Below, one piece after another: positions 25,526 to 27,500 of a DNA stretch of 27,500 bases. Below the pieces are notes generated by a model that saw nothing but the letters and a program-made list of their open reading frames with translations, was not told the origin of the DNA and made no database searches. The DNA comes from Candidatus Goldiibacteriota bacterium HGW-Goldbacteria-1 (GTDB lineage Bacteria > Oederibacteriota > PGYV01). Each line of letters begins with the position of its first letter. Positions within the stretch are counted from its first letter, which is position 1. The stretch is taken from assembly GCA_002839855.1 (NCBI GenBank), contig PGYV01000002.1, forward strand, positions 154,691-182,190, read 5' to 3'. The position numbers were made by a program, and so were the translations under genes.

Positions 25526-25629
25526 AGAATTAAGAGCAGCGCGGTGAAACGAAAAGTACCGCAAACGGAAATTAAAAACAGGCTTGTTAAAGCGGCAAAA
25601 AATAAATTAAAAATAATTTAAAATTTTTG

Positions 25630-25658
25630 TTGACAAACGAAGTTGTTTTTGGTAAAGT
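25630..25658 (+). promoter_or_regulatory. rRNA promoter P2
   Basis: A perfect TTGACA (25630-25635), 17 bases, TAAAGT (25653-25658). The start would be near 25665, about 265 bases before mature 16S. Tandem promoters are usual for rRNA operons. Confidence 0.65.
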
Positions 25659-25741
25659 TTGAATGTAGCTAGCAGTTAAGCAAAACTACAGAGCAAGTTC
25701 TTAAAAAGCACATAAAGTGTGACAGGGATAGTTTGCGCCGT

Positions 25742-25793
25742 TTTTTGCGTGTCCGCAAAAATCTTTTGAATAAAAAGGTTTTTCCGGATACGC
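25742..25793 (+). promoter_or_regulatory. Alternative hairpins in the rRNA leader
   Basis: TTTTTGCG-TGTC-CGCAAAAA (25742-25761) is a perfect 8-bp stem. The bases 25747-25763 can instead pair with 25777-25793 in a 17-position stem with one mismatch and two G-U pairs. The two folds share the CGCAAAAA arm and exclude each other. A further small stem GAACAG/CTGTTC lies at 25852-25857 and 25869-25874. Confidence 0.5.
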
Positions 25794-25929
25794 AGATAAT
25801 CAGAATGAATTTCAAATTTTCATCTGAAAGCAAAAAACACAAATGTCCCTTGAACAGGATATTTTTGTCTGTTCTTTACCAGATTACTATAGAATAGATT
25901 GAGTTTCGCCTGTAAGCAGAATCAATAGT

Positions 25930-27500
<1,571 letters not shown>

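Noticed and set aside
24849-25929. tRNA or small RNA genes
   Set aside because: No cloverleaf or CCA-ended tRNA seen; the structured parts are better explained by the inverted-repeat element and the rRNA leader.

Overview
This is a contiguous stretch of a bacterial chromosome of moderate GC content (by eye roughly 40-45%), with good Shine-Dalgarno sites (GGAGG type), sigma-70-like promoters (TTGACA / TATAAT, often with an extended -10 TGNTATAAT), intrinsic terminators and a complete 16S rRNA gene. Two genes start with TTG. The 16S is clearly bacterial but carries unusual bases at several universal primer sites, and I cannot tie it confidently to a well-known phylum. A candidate-phylum, probably anaerobic, lineage is my inference; 16S classification would settle it.

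Layout. 1-160: two 32-bp direct repeats, each holding a small hairpin, then a bidirectional terminator. 179-1178: a leftward lipoprotein gene and a rightward LUD-domain gene that diverge from a promoter region with dyads. 1179-7010: LUD protein, a family 2 glycoside hydrolase, a DHH-CBS-tRNA nucleotidyltransferase fusion protein and a nitroreductase. 7032-8005: a ribosomal protein unit (rplM-rpsI) with its own promoter and terminator. 8047-12457: an accessory stretch with an aldo/keto reductase, small unknown genes, a glycine-zipper lipoprotein, a decayed copy of one of the small genes, a HigBA-like toxin-antitoxin pair under a consensus promoter that contains a dyad, a decayed winged-helix fragment behind a 12-bp tandem repeat, and an orphan membrane protein.

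12501-23538: a complete branched-chain amino acid operon, ilvD-ilvB-ilvN-ilvC-leuA-leuC-leuD-leuB-asd. It makes valine and isoleucine precursors and leucine, and ends with aspartate-semialdehyde dehydrogenase, which feeds the aspartate family (threonine leads to isoleucine). It is preceded by a leader of about 370 nt with a strong promoter, a 38-codon ORF very rich in Leu and Val codons, and a set of RNA dyads, followed by a second promoter close to ilvD. This looks like an undescribed leader-peptide control region. purB follows directly after the operon terminator.

24849-27500: purB terminator, a 210-bp MITE-like element with long perfect terminal inverted repeats bounded by TA, an AT-rich rRNA promoter region with two promoters and a structured leader, then 16S rRNA up to the window end. 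The 23S, 5S and any spacer tRNAs lie beyond the window.

The most interesting items are the ilv leader ORF and its folded RNA, the MITE-like element upstream of the rRNA operon, the signs of gene duplication and decay at 9317-11947, and the lysine/alanine-rich tails on IlvC and LeuA.
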